In this document: in pieces, positions 33,674 through 41,778 of the stretch | Numbering within the stretch: the stretch's first letter is position 1 | Layout: every line of letters starts with the position of its first letter | Assembly (NCBI RefSeq): GCF_039521975.1 | Contig: NZ_BAAACZ010000019.1 | Span: forward strand, 1 to 64,000 | Source of the DNA: Alkalibacillus silvisoli | GTDB lineage: Bacteria; Bacillota; Bacilli; Bacillales; Alkalibacillaceae | Direction: 5' to 3' | DNA: 64,000 bases | The notes under the pieces: model-generated | What the model was told of the DNA's origin: nothing | The model's database searches: none | What the model saw: the letters and a program-made list of their open reading frames with translations, nothing else | Translations under genes and position numbers: made by a program

Positions 33674-34597
33674 ATGTTAGATCATCAATCCATTGAACAT
33701 AAATTACATGAAGTGCTTTCAGATGACAATATTTTAATCAATGAACCATTAAATAACCATACTTATACAAAGTTAGGTGGCAAAGCGGACTTCTTTGTTA
33801 CACCGGTCACTTATGAATCTGTTCAAGACGTTGTTAAATTAGCCAACCGAGAACAAGTCCCATTTACACTCCTTGGTAATGGATCGAATTTAATAGTGAA
33901 AGATGGTGGCGTGAGAGGAATCGTATTAAGTTTAAAAAAGCTTGATCAAATTACTGTCGATGGCCATGAAATGATTGCCCAAAGTGGCGCACGCATTATC
34001 GACGCATCAAGAGAGGCTTTAACTGAGCATTTAACAGGGTTAGAATTTGCTTGTGGAATCCCAGGTACAGTTGGCGGCGCATTATTTATGAATGCAGGAG
34101 CTTATGGCGGGGAAATTAAAGATGTTTTAAAAGAAGCAGTCGTTGTCGATCGTGAAGGTAACCTTTTAACATTACCAGCTGATGCATTTGATTTACAATA
34201 CCGCCATAGTAACATTCCAGAAAACGGTTATATCGTACTAGAAGCTTTATTCGAATTAAAACCGGGTAATTATGATTACATTAAAGACGTCATGGATGAT
34301 TTAACGTATAAACGTGAATCCAAACAACCACTTGAATACCCTTCCTGTGGCAGTGTATTCAAACGACCCCCTGGCTATTTTGCCGGTAAGTTAATTCAAG
34401 ATAGCGGCTTGCAAGGAAAAGGCATAGGTGGAGCAGAAGTTTCTAAAAAACATGCTGGTTTTATTATTAATAAAAATAACGCAACAGCAACTGAGTATAT
34501 TCAATCAATTGAAATGGTCCAAAAAACAGTTAAGGACAAATTCGATGTGGCACTAGAACGTGAGGTGCGAATTATCGGTGAAGATCTTGAAAAATAG
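33674..34597 (+). CDS. murB: UDP-N-acetylenolpyruvoylglucosamine reductase, MurB type II
   Basis: 307 aa FAD enzyme that reduces UDP-GlcNAc-enolpyruvate to UDP-MurNAc. FAD motifs TYTKLGGKADFFVTP and LLGNGSNLIVKDGGVRG, the GIPGTVGGALFMNAGAYGGE loop, and CGSVFKRPPGYFAGKLIQ with the catalytic Ser are present; the C-terminal region GGAEVSKKHAGFIIN is type II. The ATG at 33674 has AGAGGTGA. In B. subtilis murB is in the division cluster; here a copy sits between yaaO and csfB, facing against replication. Whether it is the only copy cannot be told. Confidence 0.94.
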   Translation: MLDHQSIEHKLHEVLSDDNILINEPLNNHTYTKLGGKADFFVTPVTYESVQDVVKLANREQVPFTLLGNGSNLIVKDGGVRGIVLSLKKLDQITVDGHEMIAQSGARIIDASREALTEHLTGLEFACGIPGTVGGALFMNAGAYGGEIKDVLKEAVVVDREGNLLTLPADAFDLQYRHSNIPENGYIVLEALFELKPGNYDYIKDVMDDLTYKRESKQPLEYPSCGSVFKRPPGYFAGKLIQDSGLQGKGIGGAEVSKKHAGFIINKNNATATEYIQSIEMVQKTVKDKFDVALEREVRIIGEDLEK

Positions 34598-34626
34598 CAG
34601 AAGCGGCTTCATTAGCCGCTTCTGCT
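34596..34626 (+). terminator. terminator of murB
   Basis: Perfect 13-bp stem AGCAGAAGCGGCT / AGCCGCTTCTGCT with a 5-base loop, then TTATAT. The stem begins inside the TAG stop codon. Confidence 0.8.
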
Positions 34627-34656
34627 TTATATTTATAAGGGGGGTTATCTATTAAG

Positions 34657-34854
34657 TTATGACATTGTTTGATTTTGTAAACGGCGCAATTTCATACGAT
34701 CAACATAGTATTGATACTGTTCATCATCAGGGCTCGTATTAACAATCTCTCTTTCACAACTTTTACAAATAAATGTCGTTAAAACATAGATTCCATCTTG
34801 TCTAAACTCCTCGCAAATTTGGCAATGATTAAGGTTAATTGATTGACCTTCCAT
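34657..34854 (-). CDS. csfB: anti-sigma-G factor Gin (CsfB)
   Basis: 65 aa zinc protein with CQIC and CKSC pairs (residues 11-14, 30-33), the same form as B. subtilis CsfB/Gin, which holds sigma-G and sigma-E inactive at the wrong time. GGAGGTGG lies upstream of the ATG. Upstream, minus-strand GTATA, 15 bases and GTCCACTCT loosely resemble a sigma-F promoter. It lies downstream of bofA as in B. subtilis but is here followed by convergent murB rather than xpaC-yaaN. Confidence 0.85.
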   Translation of the reverse strand: MEGQSINLNHCQICEEFRQDGIYVLTTFICKSCEREIVNTSPDDEQYQYYVDRMKLRRLQNQTMS

Positions 34855-34939
34855 CGTCTCCCACCTCCACTAACTAGAGTGGACAACTTAATAGATTTTT
34901 ATACATATCTATTAAACTTTTTTTAATAAACTGCGAATA

Positions 34940-34968
34940 AAAAAGAGGCGCATTCGCACCCCTCCCTG
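34940..34968 (-). terminator. terminator of bofA
   Basis: On the minus strand GAGGGGTGCG-AAT-GCGCCTC gives an imperfect stem followed by TTTTTTATT. Confidence 0.5.
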
Positions 34969-34976
34969 AATTAAAC

Positions 34977-35240
34977 TTATAAAATTAATAAATGGATCGC
35001 AACTAATGCACCAACACCAAAGATACCTAAAAACCCAGCTATTACTGATGTAAACAAATTAATAGGAATATGCAAGCCGAACATCGAACCAAAAACATTG
35101 GCAAAGAAAATAAACAAAGCACCTATAATAACTTTTAATACACCCTTCGATGCCCATTGCATAAACTTAAGTGGTGGCCCAAAGAATAATAACAACACAA
35201 CGACCGCTAAAAATGCTAATGTCACAACTATTGGATCCAT
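34977..35240 (-). CDS. bofA: pro-sigma-K processing inhibitor BofA
   Basis: 87 aa membrane protein. Two or three hydrophobic helices; GPPLKFMQWASKGVLKVIIGALFIFFANVFG, and a C-terminal half with HIPINLFTSVIAGFLGIFGVGALVAI, are those of BofA. With SpoIVFA it holds the protease SpoIVFB inactive until the forespore signal. AAAGGAGA precedes the ATG. It lies 77 bases from recR; yaaL, which sits between them in B. subtilis, is absent. Confidence 0.93.
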   Translation of the reverse strand: MDPIVVTLAFLAVVVLLLFFGPPLKFMQWASKGVLKVIIGALFIFFANVFGSMFGLHIPINLFTSVIAGFLGIFGVGALVAIHLLIL

Positions 35241-35317
35241 ATTTGATCTCCTTTCGCTTGTCCTACTAATACGCTATGTCATCACTCGTATTAATAGAAC
35301 ATAAAAAAGAAAATCTT

Positions 35318-35914
35318 TTATAGATCCCGTCTTCCTTCTAATGCCTTAGATAAGGTAACTTCGTCTGCATACTCTAAGTCCCCACCAACCGGTAGTCCAT
35401 GAGCAATCCGAGTTAAGTGAACTCCAGATGGCTTCACTAGCCTCGAAATATACATTGCTGTTGCTTCTCCTTCAACATTCGGGTTAGTCGCTAATATTAA
35501 CTCTTCTACCTCTTCATCTTTTAAGCGTTCAATTAAAGACGAAACATTAATATCTTCTGGCCCAATCCCTTCCATAGGAGAAATCGTACCGTGTAAGACA
35601 TGATACTTTCCTTGAAAATCTTTCATTTTCTCCATTGCGATGACATCTTTAGGATCTTGTACGACACAAATGATTGAATTGTCACGTTCTTGATCACTAC
35701 AAATGCTACACGGGTCTTCATCAGTAATGTGTCCACACACACTACAATGTGTTAATTCACGTTTAGCATTAACGAGTGATTTTGCAAAGTCTAAAACGTC
35801 ATCTTCTTTCATATCTAGCACAAAAAATGCCAGGCGTGCGGCAGTTTTTGGACCTATACCTGGCAATTTCGTAAAACTATCAATTAATTTCGTTATCGGT
35901 TCTGGATAATACAT
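35318..35914 (-). CDS. recR: recombination protein RecR
   Basis: 198 aa. Helix-hairpin-helix LPGIGPKTAARLAFF, zinc cluster CSVCGHITDEDPCSIC, Toprim domain (about 80-175, IICVVQDPKDVIAMEK, LATNPNVEGEATAMYI). It loads RecA with RecF and RecO on gapped DNA. It follows yaaK by 13 bases and dnaX upstream of that, the universal dnaX-ybaB-recR order. Confidence 0.97.
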   Translation of the reverse strand: MYYPEPITKLIDSFTKLPGIGPKTAARLAFFVLDMKEDDVLDFAKSLVNAKRELTHCSVCGHITDEDPCSICSDQERDNSIICVVQDPKDVIAMEKMKDFQGKYHVLHGTISPMEGIGPEDINVSSLIERLKDEEVEELILATNPNVEGEATAMYISRLVKPSGVHLTRIAHGLPVGGDLEYADEVTLSKALEGRRDL

Positions 35915-35927
35915 GATGGCATGCCTC

Positions 35928-36248
35928 CTAGAACATTCCCGGCATATTCATACCTTTCGTAAACTGTCCCATTTTTTCATTTGTTGTATCGTCAACTTGC
36001 TTTAACACATCGTTTGTAGCAGCAATGATTAAATCTTGTAGCATATCTACATCATCTGCGTCGACAACTTCTTCATTGATTTCAACATCTGTAATCTCTT
36101 TCTTTCCATTGGCTACAATTTTAACCATACCGCCACCAGCAGTTGCTTCAAAAGTCATTTCATGAAGCTCTTCTTGCGCTTTCATCATTTTCTTCTGCAT
36201 TTTTTGCATTTGTTTCATCATGTTATTCATATTGCCCATACCTTTCAT
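35928..36248 (-). CDS. yaaK: nucleoid-associated YbaB/EbfC family protein
   Basis: 106 aa. A Met/Lys/Gln-rich N-terminal helix (MNNMMKQMQKMQKKMMKAQ) is followed by the conserved beta part EATAGGGMVKIVANGKKEI and DLIIAATNDVLKQV. YbaB proteins bind DNA and can affect chromosome organisation. AAGGAGG lies 11 bases before the ATG. It lies between dnaX and recR (gaps 16 and 13 bases). Confidence 0.95.
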   Translation of the reverse strand: MKGMGNMNNMMKQMQKMQKKMMKAQEELHEMTFEATAGGGMVKIVANGKKEITDVEINEEVVDADDVDMLQDLIIAATNDVLKQVDDTTNEKMGQFTKGMNMPGMF

Positions 36249-36264
36249 AATAAGATTTTCCTCC

Positions 36265-37977
36265 TTAAGAATCCTTGACCTCTATTAAATCCTCGCCAAC
36301 TAACTTCTGAGCCTCTGTAATTAATTGTTCATCTTCATTGCTTTGTTGTGTTGACTCCTCACCTTGTTCACTTTGACTTTGATCAGGTTGTTGGCTTAAA
36401 AAGTCTTCTCTTATAGAGTGCCATTCTTCCTCAGGAATTGGAATAATCGTAAGCCTATTTCTTAAATATTCACTCAAAGCTGTTTCCACCATCTCTTGAT
36501 TTTCTTGAATGAGTGAACAATGGATCTCAAATTTAAACGCTAAAATAAGCGATTGGGAGGAGGCTGCTTTAGGCTGACTATTTACTAGTTTAGCATGTGC
36601 TGGCGGACTTGTCTTTTTCAATCCGTCCATAAAGCTAGCCCAATTTGATTTAACTTTATTTATATCCTCTTTAGTTGCCTCAGCCAAGGTTTTTCGTACC
36701 TTTTCATAAGGTACTTTATATTTATTTTGACGATTCGGACTTTGGCGTTTTTGTGTCTCACTTCGAGGTTGTTCTGTATTAGTCGCTACACCTTGTTCTT
36801 TTAATGCCTTAAGCTCTTTTTCTAAGGTCGCTATTTGTTGTAATAATTCTGGTGAAGCGGATTGTGTTTGTGCTTGTTCCTCCTTCTGACTACTCACTTC
36901 TTGTATGTTAAGTAAGGCGACTTCAACTAAGATCTTAGGGCTATTCGTCCACTTCATATCTTGTTGTGTTTGATTCAATATGGATATAGCCTCTTCTAAC
37001 CAATGCGGCGTTAATAACTTTCTTACTTGATGGAACTGTTCATTAGGGATCGCTCTAACTAATGCTTCTTCAATCCCCTCTGCACTATTATACATATACA
37101 AATCACGTAAAAAGTGAATAAAATCAAAGACGAAACGACTCGGATCTTTTCCTTCTTGCATCATGTGATCAAGCAAGGTTAAAGCTTCTTTTCCATCTTG
37201 ATTAACGAGAGCATCGATCGTAGCTAACAATTGCTCTTGGGCGATCGAGCCCGTTACAGCTAACACATCTTTCATGTAAATATGACCATCTTCACTATAT
37301 GCGATCGCTTGATCTAATATACTTAACGCATCGCGCATACCACCCTCAGCTGTTAATCCAACATGAATGACTGCATGCTCATCATACTGAATACCACCAT
37401 CATCTAAAATCAATTTCAAGCGATCAACAATAGCTTGCTGTGAAATACGCTTGAAATCAAAGCGTTGACACCTTGAAATAATCGTGAGTGGAATTTTGTG
37501 CGGTTCAGTTGTCGCTAGAACAAAAATAACGTGAGCTGGTGGTTCCTCTAACGTTTTTAACAAGGCGTTAAATGCACCTGTCGATAACATATGCACTTCG
37601 TCAATAATATAAACTTTATACGGTACTGCACTCGGAGCATACTTTACTTTATCCCTAATCTCACGGATATCGTCGACTCCATTATTGGATGCGGCATCAA
37701 TTTCAATAATGTCTGATATCGAATGATCTTGTATTCCTTTACATGCATCACATAATCCACAAGGTTCTTTAACTGGTGAGTGCTCGCAATTAATAGCTTT
37801 AGCAAAGATTTTAGCCGCACTCGTCTTCCCTGTCCCTCTAGGTCCAGTAAACAAATAGGCGTGTGCTACTTTGGACTGTTCAATTGCATTTTGAAGCGTT
37901 CTTGTTATATGTACTTGACCGACGACATCTTGGAATTGTTGTGGTCGCCAAACACGATACAAAGCTTGATATGCCAT
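36265..37977 (-). CDS. dnaX: DNA polymerase III subunits gamma/tau
   Basis: 570 aa. AAA+ module with Walker A FTGPRGTGKTSAAKIFAKA, zinc site CGLCDACKG, Walker B IDEVHMLS, sensor 1 FVLATTEPHKIP, SRC motif SRCQRFDFKR; oligomerisation domain III about 245-365; then a Gln/Glu-rich tau tail. The second ATG at 37977 (MAYQALYRVWRPQ) is nine bases from AAAAGGAG and is preferred to 37983, which is only three away. It loads the beta clamp. No frameshift signal was found, so tau alone is expected. Confidence 0.95.
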   Translation of the reverse strand: MAYQALYRVWRPQQFQDVVGQVHITRTLQNAIEQSKVAHAYLFTGPRGTGKTSAAKIFAKAINCEHSPVKEPCGLCDACKGIQDHSISDIIEIDAASNNGVDDIREIRDKVKYAPSAVPYKVYIIDEVHMLSTGAFNALLKTLEEPPAHVIFVLATTEPHKIPLTIISRCQRFDFKRISQQAIVDRLKLILDDGGIQYDEHAVIHVGLTAEGGMRDALSILDQAIAYSEDGHIYMKDVLAVTGSIAQEQLLATIDALVNQDGKEALTLLDHMMQEGKDPSRFVFDFIHFLRDLYMYNSAEGIEEALVRAIPNEQFHQVRKLLTPHWLEEAISILNQTQQDMKWTNSPKILVEVALLNIQEVSSQKEEQAQTQSASPELLQQIATLEKELKALKEQGVATNTEQPRSETQKRQSPNRQNKYKVPYEKVRKTLAEATKEDINKVKSNWASFMDGLKKTSPPAHAKLVNSQPKAASSQSLILAFKFEIHCSLIQENQEMVETALSEYLRNRLTIIPIPEEEWHSIREDFLSQQPDQSQSEQGEESTQQSNEDEQLITEAQKLVGEDLIEVKDS

Positions 37978-38072
37978 GGACATAATCTCCTTTTAATTCC
38001 TCTTCTTTATTATAACTGATTCGATTCAGACATTTCAAAATGAAACAGAGAATTTTACTAATTATATAGAAA

Positions 38073-38097
38073 AACTCACCTGATTCCCAGGTGAGTT
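38073..38097 (-). terminator. terminator of the SRP RNA gene
   Basis: AACTCACCTG / CAGGTGAGTT (10 bp, loop of five), followed on the minus strand by TTTTCTATATAA. Confidence 0.75.
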
Positions 38098-38104
38098 CCT
38101 TAAA

Positions 38105-38384
38105 TATGTACGCCGTGCACCCATCTTCGATAAAGTAACTCATAAGCGTTACGTAAGATCCTAGCTCGGTTCAGGTGACCCTGCGACACACAAGAATGAC
38201 CGCTTACTGCTGCTTCCTTCCGGATCTGACAGGGTTCACGGGTTCTCATTGCACAGGACCCAAACGTCAACACTATTCACTTACGGCAGACCTTAAAGTT
38301 ACTTTACCTCAGACGGGAATTCAGTCCCACTATAGCGGATTGTGGGTAACAGGGCACCGCTACCTCCCCACCTAGCACGGCAAG
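38105..38384 (-). ncRNA. scr: large signal recognition particle RNA (scRNA, SRP-ALU type)
   Basis: Minus-strand sequence begins CTTGCCGTGCTAGGTGGGG and holds the Alu domain (GAGGTAGCGGTGCCCTGT, CCGCTATAG) and the S domain with the universal tetraloop region (CCGGAAGGAAGCAGC) and GTGAACCCTGTCAGATC. The 3' end GCACGGCG pairs with the 5' GCCGTGC. About 280 bases, similar to the roughly 270-base B. subtilis scRNA. Ends are estimated from the closing helix. It lies between tadA and dnaX, the B. subtilis position. The promoter could not be fixed. Confidence 0.9.
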
Positions 38385-38478
38385 TGTTAATATAATATTT
38401 GCGCTTTAATTAGCGCATATACAAGTATATTATTTTTTAAATAAAAATGCAATGCATATCATGAACCAATATTTTCTC

Positions 38479-38943
38479 CTACTTGGAATGTTTTTTCTGT
38501 TGACGTAGCTTACGAAAAAAGTTCGTTAATAGCTGAGAACACTCTTGTTCTAACACACCACTTTCAACAGTTGCTTGATGATTAAACTGTGGCTCTTCAA
38601 GTAAATTAGTAATGGTTCCTGCACAACCAGCCTTTTGATCCTTCGCTCCATAAATGACATGCGGAATACGTGCTTGAATGATAGCACCAGCACACATTGG
38701 GCAAGGCTCGAGTGTAACATATAATCGGCAATTTTCTAAACGCCAACTTTTTAAAACTTCATTAGCCGCTTCAATTGCATACATCTCAGCATGTGAAGAA
38801 CTTTTTTGAGAGGACTCTCTTATATTGTAACCTGTTGCAATAATCTCATTATCATAAACTATAACAGCCCCAATTGGAACCTCACCTATTGCTTCTGCTT
38901 TTTTCGCTTCATTAATCGCTTGATTCATGTAATATTCATGCAT
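38479..38943 (-). CDS. tadA: tRNA-specific adenosine deaminase
   Basis: 154 aa. Zinc cytidine-deaminase fold with HAEM (SSHAEMYAIEA) and PCPMC (LEPCPMCAGAI). It converts A34 to inosine in tRNA-Arg. The N-terminus MHEYYMNQAINEAKKAEAIGEVPIGAVIV is standard. An AGGTGA site precedes the ATG. The SRP RNA lies downstream, in conserved order. Confidence 0.96.
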   Translation of the reverse strand: MHEYYMNQAINEAKKAEAIGEVPIGAVIVYDNEIIATGYNIRESSQKSSSHAEMYAIEAANEVLKSWRLENCRLYVTLEPCPMCAGAIIQARIPHVIYGAKDQKAGCAGTITNLLEEPQFNHQATVESGVLEQECSQLLTNFFRKLRQQKKHSK

Positions 38944-39045
38944 TTAATTCACCTCTAGGCTTATGAACATCTATAACTTTTTAGCATACCTATAGTAACT
39001 GACACATACATTCAGGAAAGAATAAATTGGAAAGGAGTGTGCTCA

Positions 39046-40329
39046 TTGCTCATACACGTCATTCAACAAGGTGATTCTGTTTACTCTTTATCAAACCGTT
39101 ACCAAGCGCCAATAGAAGACATTATTGAAATAAATGAGTTGGATCAACCAGAGAGTCTTGTTGTCGGTCAATCCTTAGTTATACCGGCCACTCAATACAC
39201 TGTGCAAGAAGGGGACAGCTTTTATTCAATCGGTCAACGGTTAAATATTCCGTATGAGTTATTAGCATCATATAACGACTTAGATTTAAATGAACCATTA
39301 ATGATTGATCAGGTATTACAATTGCCTGAACCAGATCGTCGTACCATTACAACTAATGCTTACATTGAGCCATTTGGTGATACTGTTAGTGAGAACTTAA
39401 TTCAATCAGCTTGGGCTAGAACCCCATTATTAACATACTTAGGTATGTTCAGTTATGAGGTAAATCCAGACGGTTCACTCACCCCTCCGCCACTTGATGA
39501 TATTCCGAACATTGCTCAAACTAATAATACAGCATTAATGATGGTAATTACAAACTTACAAGAAGGTGCTTTTGACCAAGAGCTAGGTAGAATTATATTA
39601 ACTGATGAACAAGTTCAAGATCGCTTACTTGATGAGATTATTCGTATTGCTAATGAAGTCGGTTATCAAGATATTCACTTTGATTTTGAATTTTTACCAC
39701 CTGAAACCAGAGAAGATTATAACAATTTCTTAAGTAAAGCAAGTGAGCGACTTAGTCCCGAGGGGCTCCTCATCTCAACCGCACTTGCTCCGAAAACAAG
39801 GCCAGACCAACCAGGTGCATGGTATGAAGCACACGATTATGCTGCACACGGAGAAATTGTAGACTTCGTTGTTTTAATGACCTACGAATGGGGTTATGGT
39901 GGAGGTCCGGCTATGGCTGTATCACCAATTGGTCCTGTTCGTGAAGTAGTAGAATATGCCTTAACTGAGATGCCAGCTGACAAAATAATACTCGGTCAAA
40001 ACACTTATGGATATGACTGGACATTACCATATGTAGAAGGTGGCGAACCTGCTGAAGCCATTAGTCCAAATCAAGCAATTCAAAGGGCAAGAGAGTATAA
40101 TCAAGCAATTGAATTTGATGAAGAAGCACAGGCACCCTACTACTTCTACTGGGATGAAGCAGGTAATCAGCATGAGGTTTGGTTTGAAGATGCGAGGTCA
40201 ATTCAAGCAAAATTTGACCTCATTAACGAGCTTGGATTAAAAGGGATTAGTTATTGGAAACTTGGCCTATCCTTCCCACAAAATTGGGCACTACTAAATT
40301 ACAATTTCGATATTGATAAAATTGTTTAA
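39046..40329 (+). CDS. yaaH: LysM-GH18 spore cortex-lytic/peptidoglycan hydrolase (YaaH/SleL type)
   Basis: 427 aa. Two LysM domains (1-47, starting MLIHVIQQGDSVYSLSNRY; 50-93) precede a GH18 barrel (100-427) with the catalytic DxxxE-like DIHFDFEFLPPE segment, YDWTLPYVEGG, and a C-terminal ISYWKLGLSFPQNW. In Bacillus, YaaH/SleL cleaves cortex fragments as an N-acetylglucosaminidase during germination. The start is a TTG at 39046 eight bases after AAAGGAG; a GTG at 39037 overlaps it. The end overlaps the DUF3891 gene tail to tail by four bases. Confidence 0.9.
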   Translation: MLIHVIQQGDSVYSLSNRYQAPIEDIIEINELDQPESLVVGQSLVIPATQYTVQEGDSFYSIGQRLNIPYELLASYNDLDLNEPLMIDQVLQLPEPDRRTITTNAYIEPFGDTVSENLIQSAWARTPLLTYLGMFSYEVNPDGSLTPPPLDDIPNIAQTNNTALMMVITNLQEGAFDQELGRIILTDEQVQDRLLDEIIRIANEVGYQDIHFDFEFLPPETREDYNNFLSKASERLSPEGLLISTALAPKTRPDQPGAWYEAHDYAAHGEIVDFVVLMTYEWGYGGGPAMAVSPIGPVREVVEYALTEMPADKIILGQNTYGYDWTLPYVEGGEPAEAISPNQAIQRAREYNQAIEFDEEAQAPYYFYWDEAGNQHEVWFEDARSIQAKFDLINELGLKGISYWKLGLSFPQNWALLNYNFDIDKIV

Positions 40330-41084
40330 ACTATAAAAACTTCTCTCAGCTTAAAAGGTGATAAATCATAAGCTTGTTGTAAACCTCTTTGCTTAATATC
40401 TATTTTAGACACTTGTTTGTACGCAATTTCTACTTTAAAAGGGTTAGCAAATGGGTTAGGCGTAACAGCAACTGACTGTTCGTCTAGCCATTTTGCTTTG
40501 ATTTCCCCGGTAATTCCATTAAACCGTTGTCTAAACCCTTCTTTAAACATTGGGGTTTCTTCTTCCTTAGAAGTGCCAGGTTCATTTAGGAACATATATA
40601 AAGACAAGTCGTCACAAAACTGAAGTAGGTGAAAGTGAAAATCAATATACTTTTCAGGTACTTGAGCTTTAAGTATTTTTTTAATTTGATTTTGTCGACT
40701 CATTTCCCGGGAAATGAAGTTGGAAATAGTCGGATCTAAAGAGTTTCTATCGAAAAATGAAGTATAATGTAAACTACATAATAAAGCTGCATATTCGGAG
40801 TGATCTTCAACTTGATTAATCCCTTGTTCATAGTGTTCAACTTTAGGTTGTAATGGGAAATCGATAAATGAATGTGGCTGGCCTTTCTCCTTATTCCATA
40901 ATGGTTCACGATCTAATGGAATCCATGCACAGTCGTGTTGACTAACTGCATACTCCACCTCATTTCGATAAACAGTACCTTCAAATATCGATGAACTCCA
41001 TTGACTAGCCAACTCGCCACTTACTAAAGCATGATCATGTTGTGCCATCATCTTAAAATGATCATAAAAAGAAGTCACGATCAT
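40326..41084 (-). CDS. DUF3891 family protein
   Basis: 252 aa. The conserved pattern is ALVSGELASQW near residue 20, AVSQHDCAWIPLDREPLW, YAALLCSLHYTSFF and LQFCDDLSLYMFLNEPG, which make it a DUF3891 protein; function unknown. The His/Asp-rich QHDxxW and HYxxF and FCDxLS motifs resemble metal-dependent HD-like ligands, which is inference. AAAGGAGAG precedes ATG 41084. Gene order relative to the neighbours is not conserved with B. subtilis. Confidence 0.85.
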   Translation of the reverse strand: MIVTSFYDHFKMMAQHDHALVSGELASQWSSSIFEGTVYRNEVEYAVSQHDCAWIPLDREPLWNKEKGQPHSFIDFPLQPKVEHYEQGINQVEDHSEYAALLCSLHYTSFFDRNSLDPTISNFISREMSRQNQIKKILKAQVPEKYIDFHFHLLQFCDDLSLYMFLNEPGTSKEEETPMFKEGFRQRFNGITGEIKAKWLDEQSVAVTPNPFANPFKVEIAYKQVSKIDIKQRGLQQAYDLSPFKLREVFIV

Positions 41085-41185
41085 GACAACCTCTCCTTTT
41101 ATGTATAGTTATAAAAGCCAGCCCAAGATAGACCCCTTAAGCCGGCTTAATTAATTTTACTTTAAAAAATCCGTATAATATCAAC

Positions 41186-41701
41186 TTAATTAGCCAATTG
41201 CTTTAATGATTCGCGGTTAAATGCAGGTAAATCATCAGGCTTGCGACTTGTTACTAAGTTATGACAGACAACAACTTCTTCATCTTTGAAATTAACTCCT
41301 GCATATTCCATATCAACTGCAATTGATTTAAAACCTGTTGCAACACGACCTTCTAATGCTTTAGCTGTAATTAACAATTGCGGGCCATGACATATAGCAA
41401 AAACGGGTTTATTTTCATTCATAAAATGCTTAACAAATTTAACAAAACGCTCATCTGCTCTTAATATATCCGGAGAGAAGCCACCAGGAATGAATAATGC
41501 ATCAAAATCTTTCGGATTCACTTCATCAATCCCGTGGTCAATAGCTACTTCAACTTCTCCCTTTTTTCCTGTTACAACTTGATTCTTTTCTTTCTCAATC
41601 GTTACAACACTATGACCTTCATTTCGAAAGGCATTAGCCGGTTCAGTGTACTCACTATCTTCAAATAGGTTAGTCATAACGCAAGCAACTAACTTAGACA
41701 T
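41186..41701 (-). CDS. DJ-1/PfpI family protein (class I glutamine amidotransferase-like)
   Basis: 171 aa. Nucleophile elbow AICHGPQLLITA with Cys and His, and an early Glu near FEDSEYTEP, the DJ-1/PfpI triad. Relatives (YfkM, YraA) are described as proteases, chaperones or deglycases in stress. AAAGGAGG lies nine bases before the ATG at 41701; the frame extends to 41728. It is 77 bases after the N-hydroxylase in the same direction, possibly co-transcribed. Exact activity is unknown. Confidence 0.9.
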   Translation of the reverse strand: MSKLVACVMTNLFEDSEYTEPANAFRNEGHSVVTIEKEKNQVVTGKKGEVEVAIDHGIDEVNPKDFDALFIPGGFSPDILRADERFVKFVKHFMNENKPVFAICHGPQLLITAKALEGRVATGFKSIAVDMEYAGVNFKDEEVVVCHNLVTSRKPDDLPAFNRESLKQLAN

Positions 41702-41778
41702 AGAGAAACGCCTCCTTTTATTAATCAATGATTAACCTAAAAGCACTATTCCCTAATTATTCAAATTAAAAACTGAAT

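Noticed and set aside
38401..38416. GCGCTTTAATTAGCGC as a terminator of tadA
   Set aside because: Five-base stem without a T-tract; too weak.
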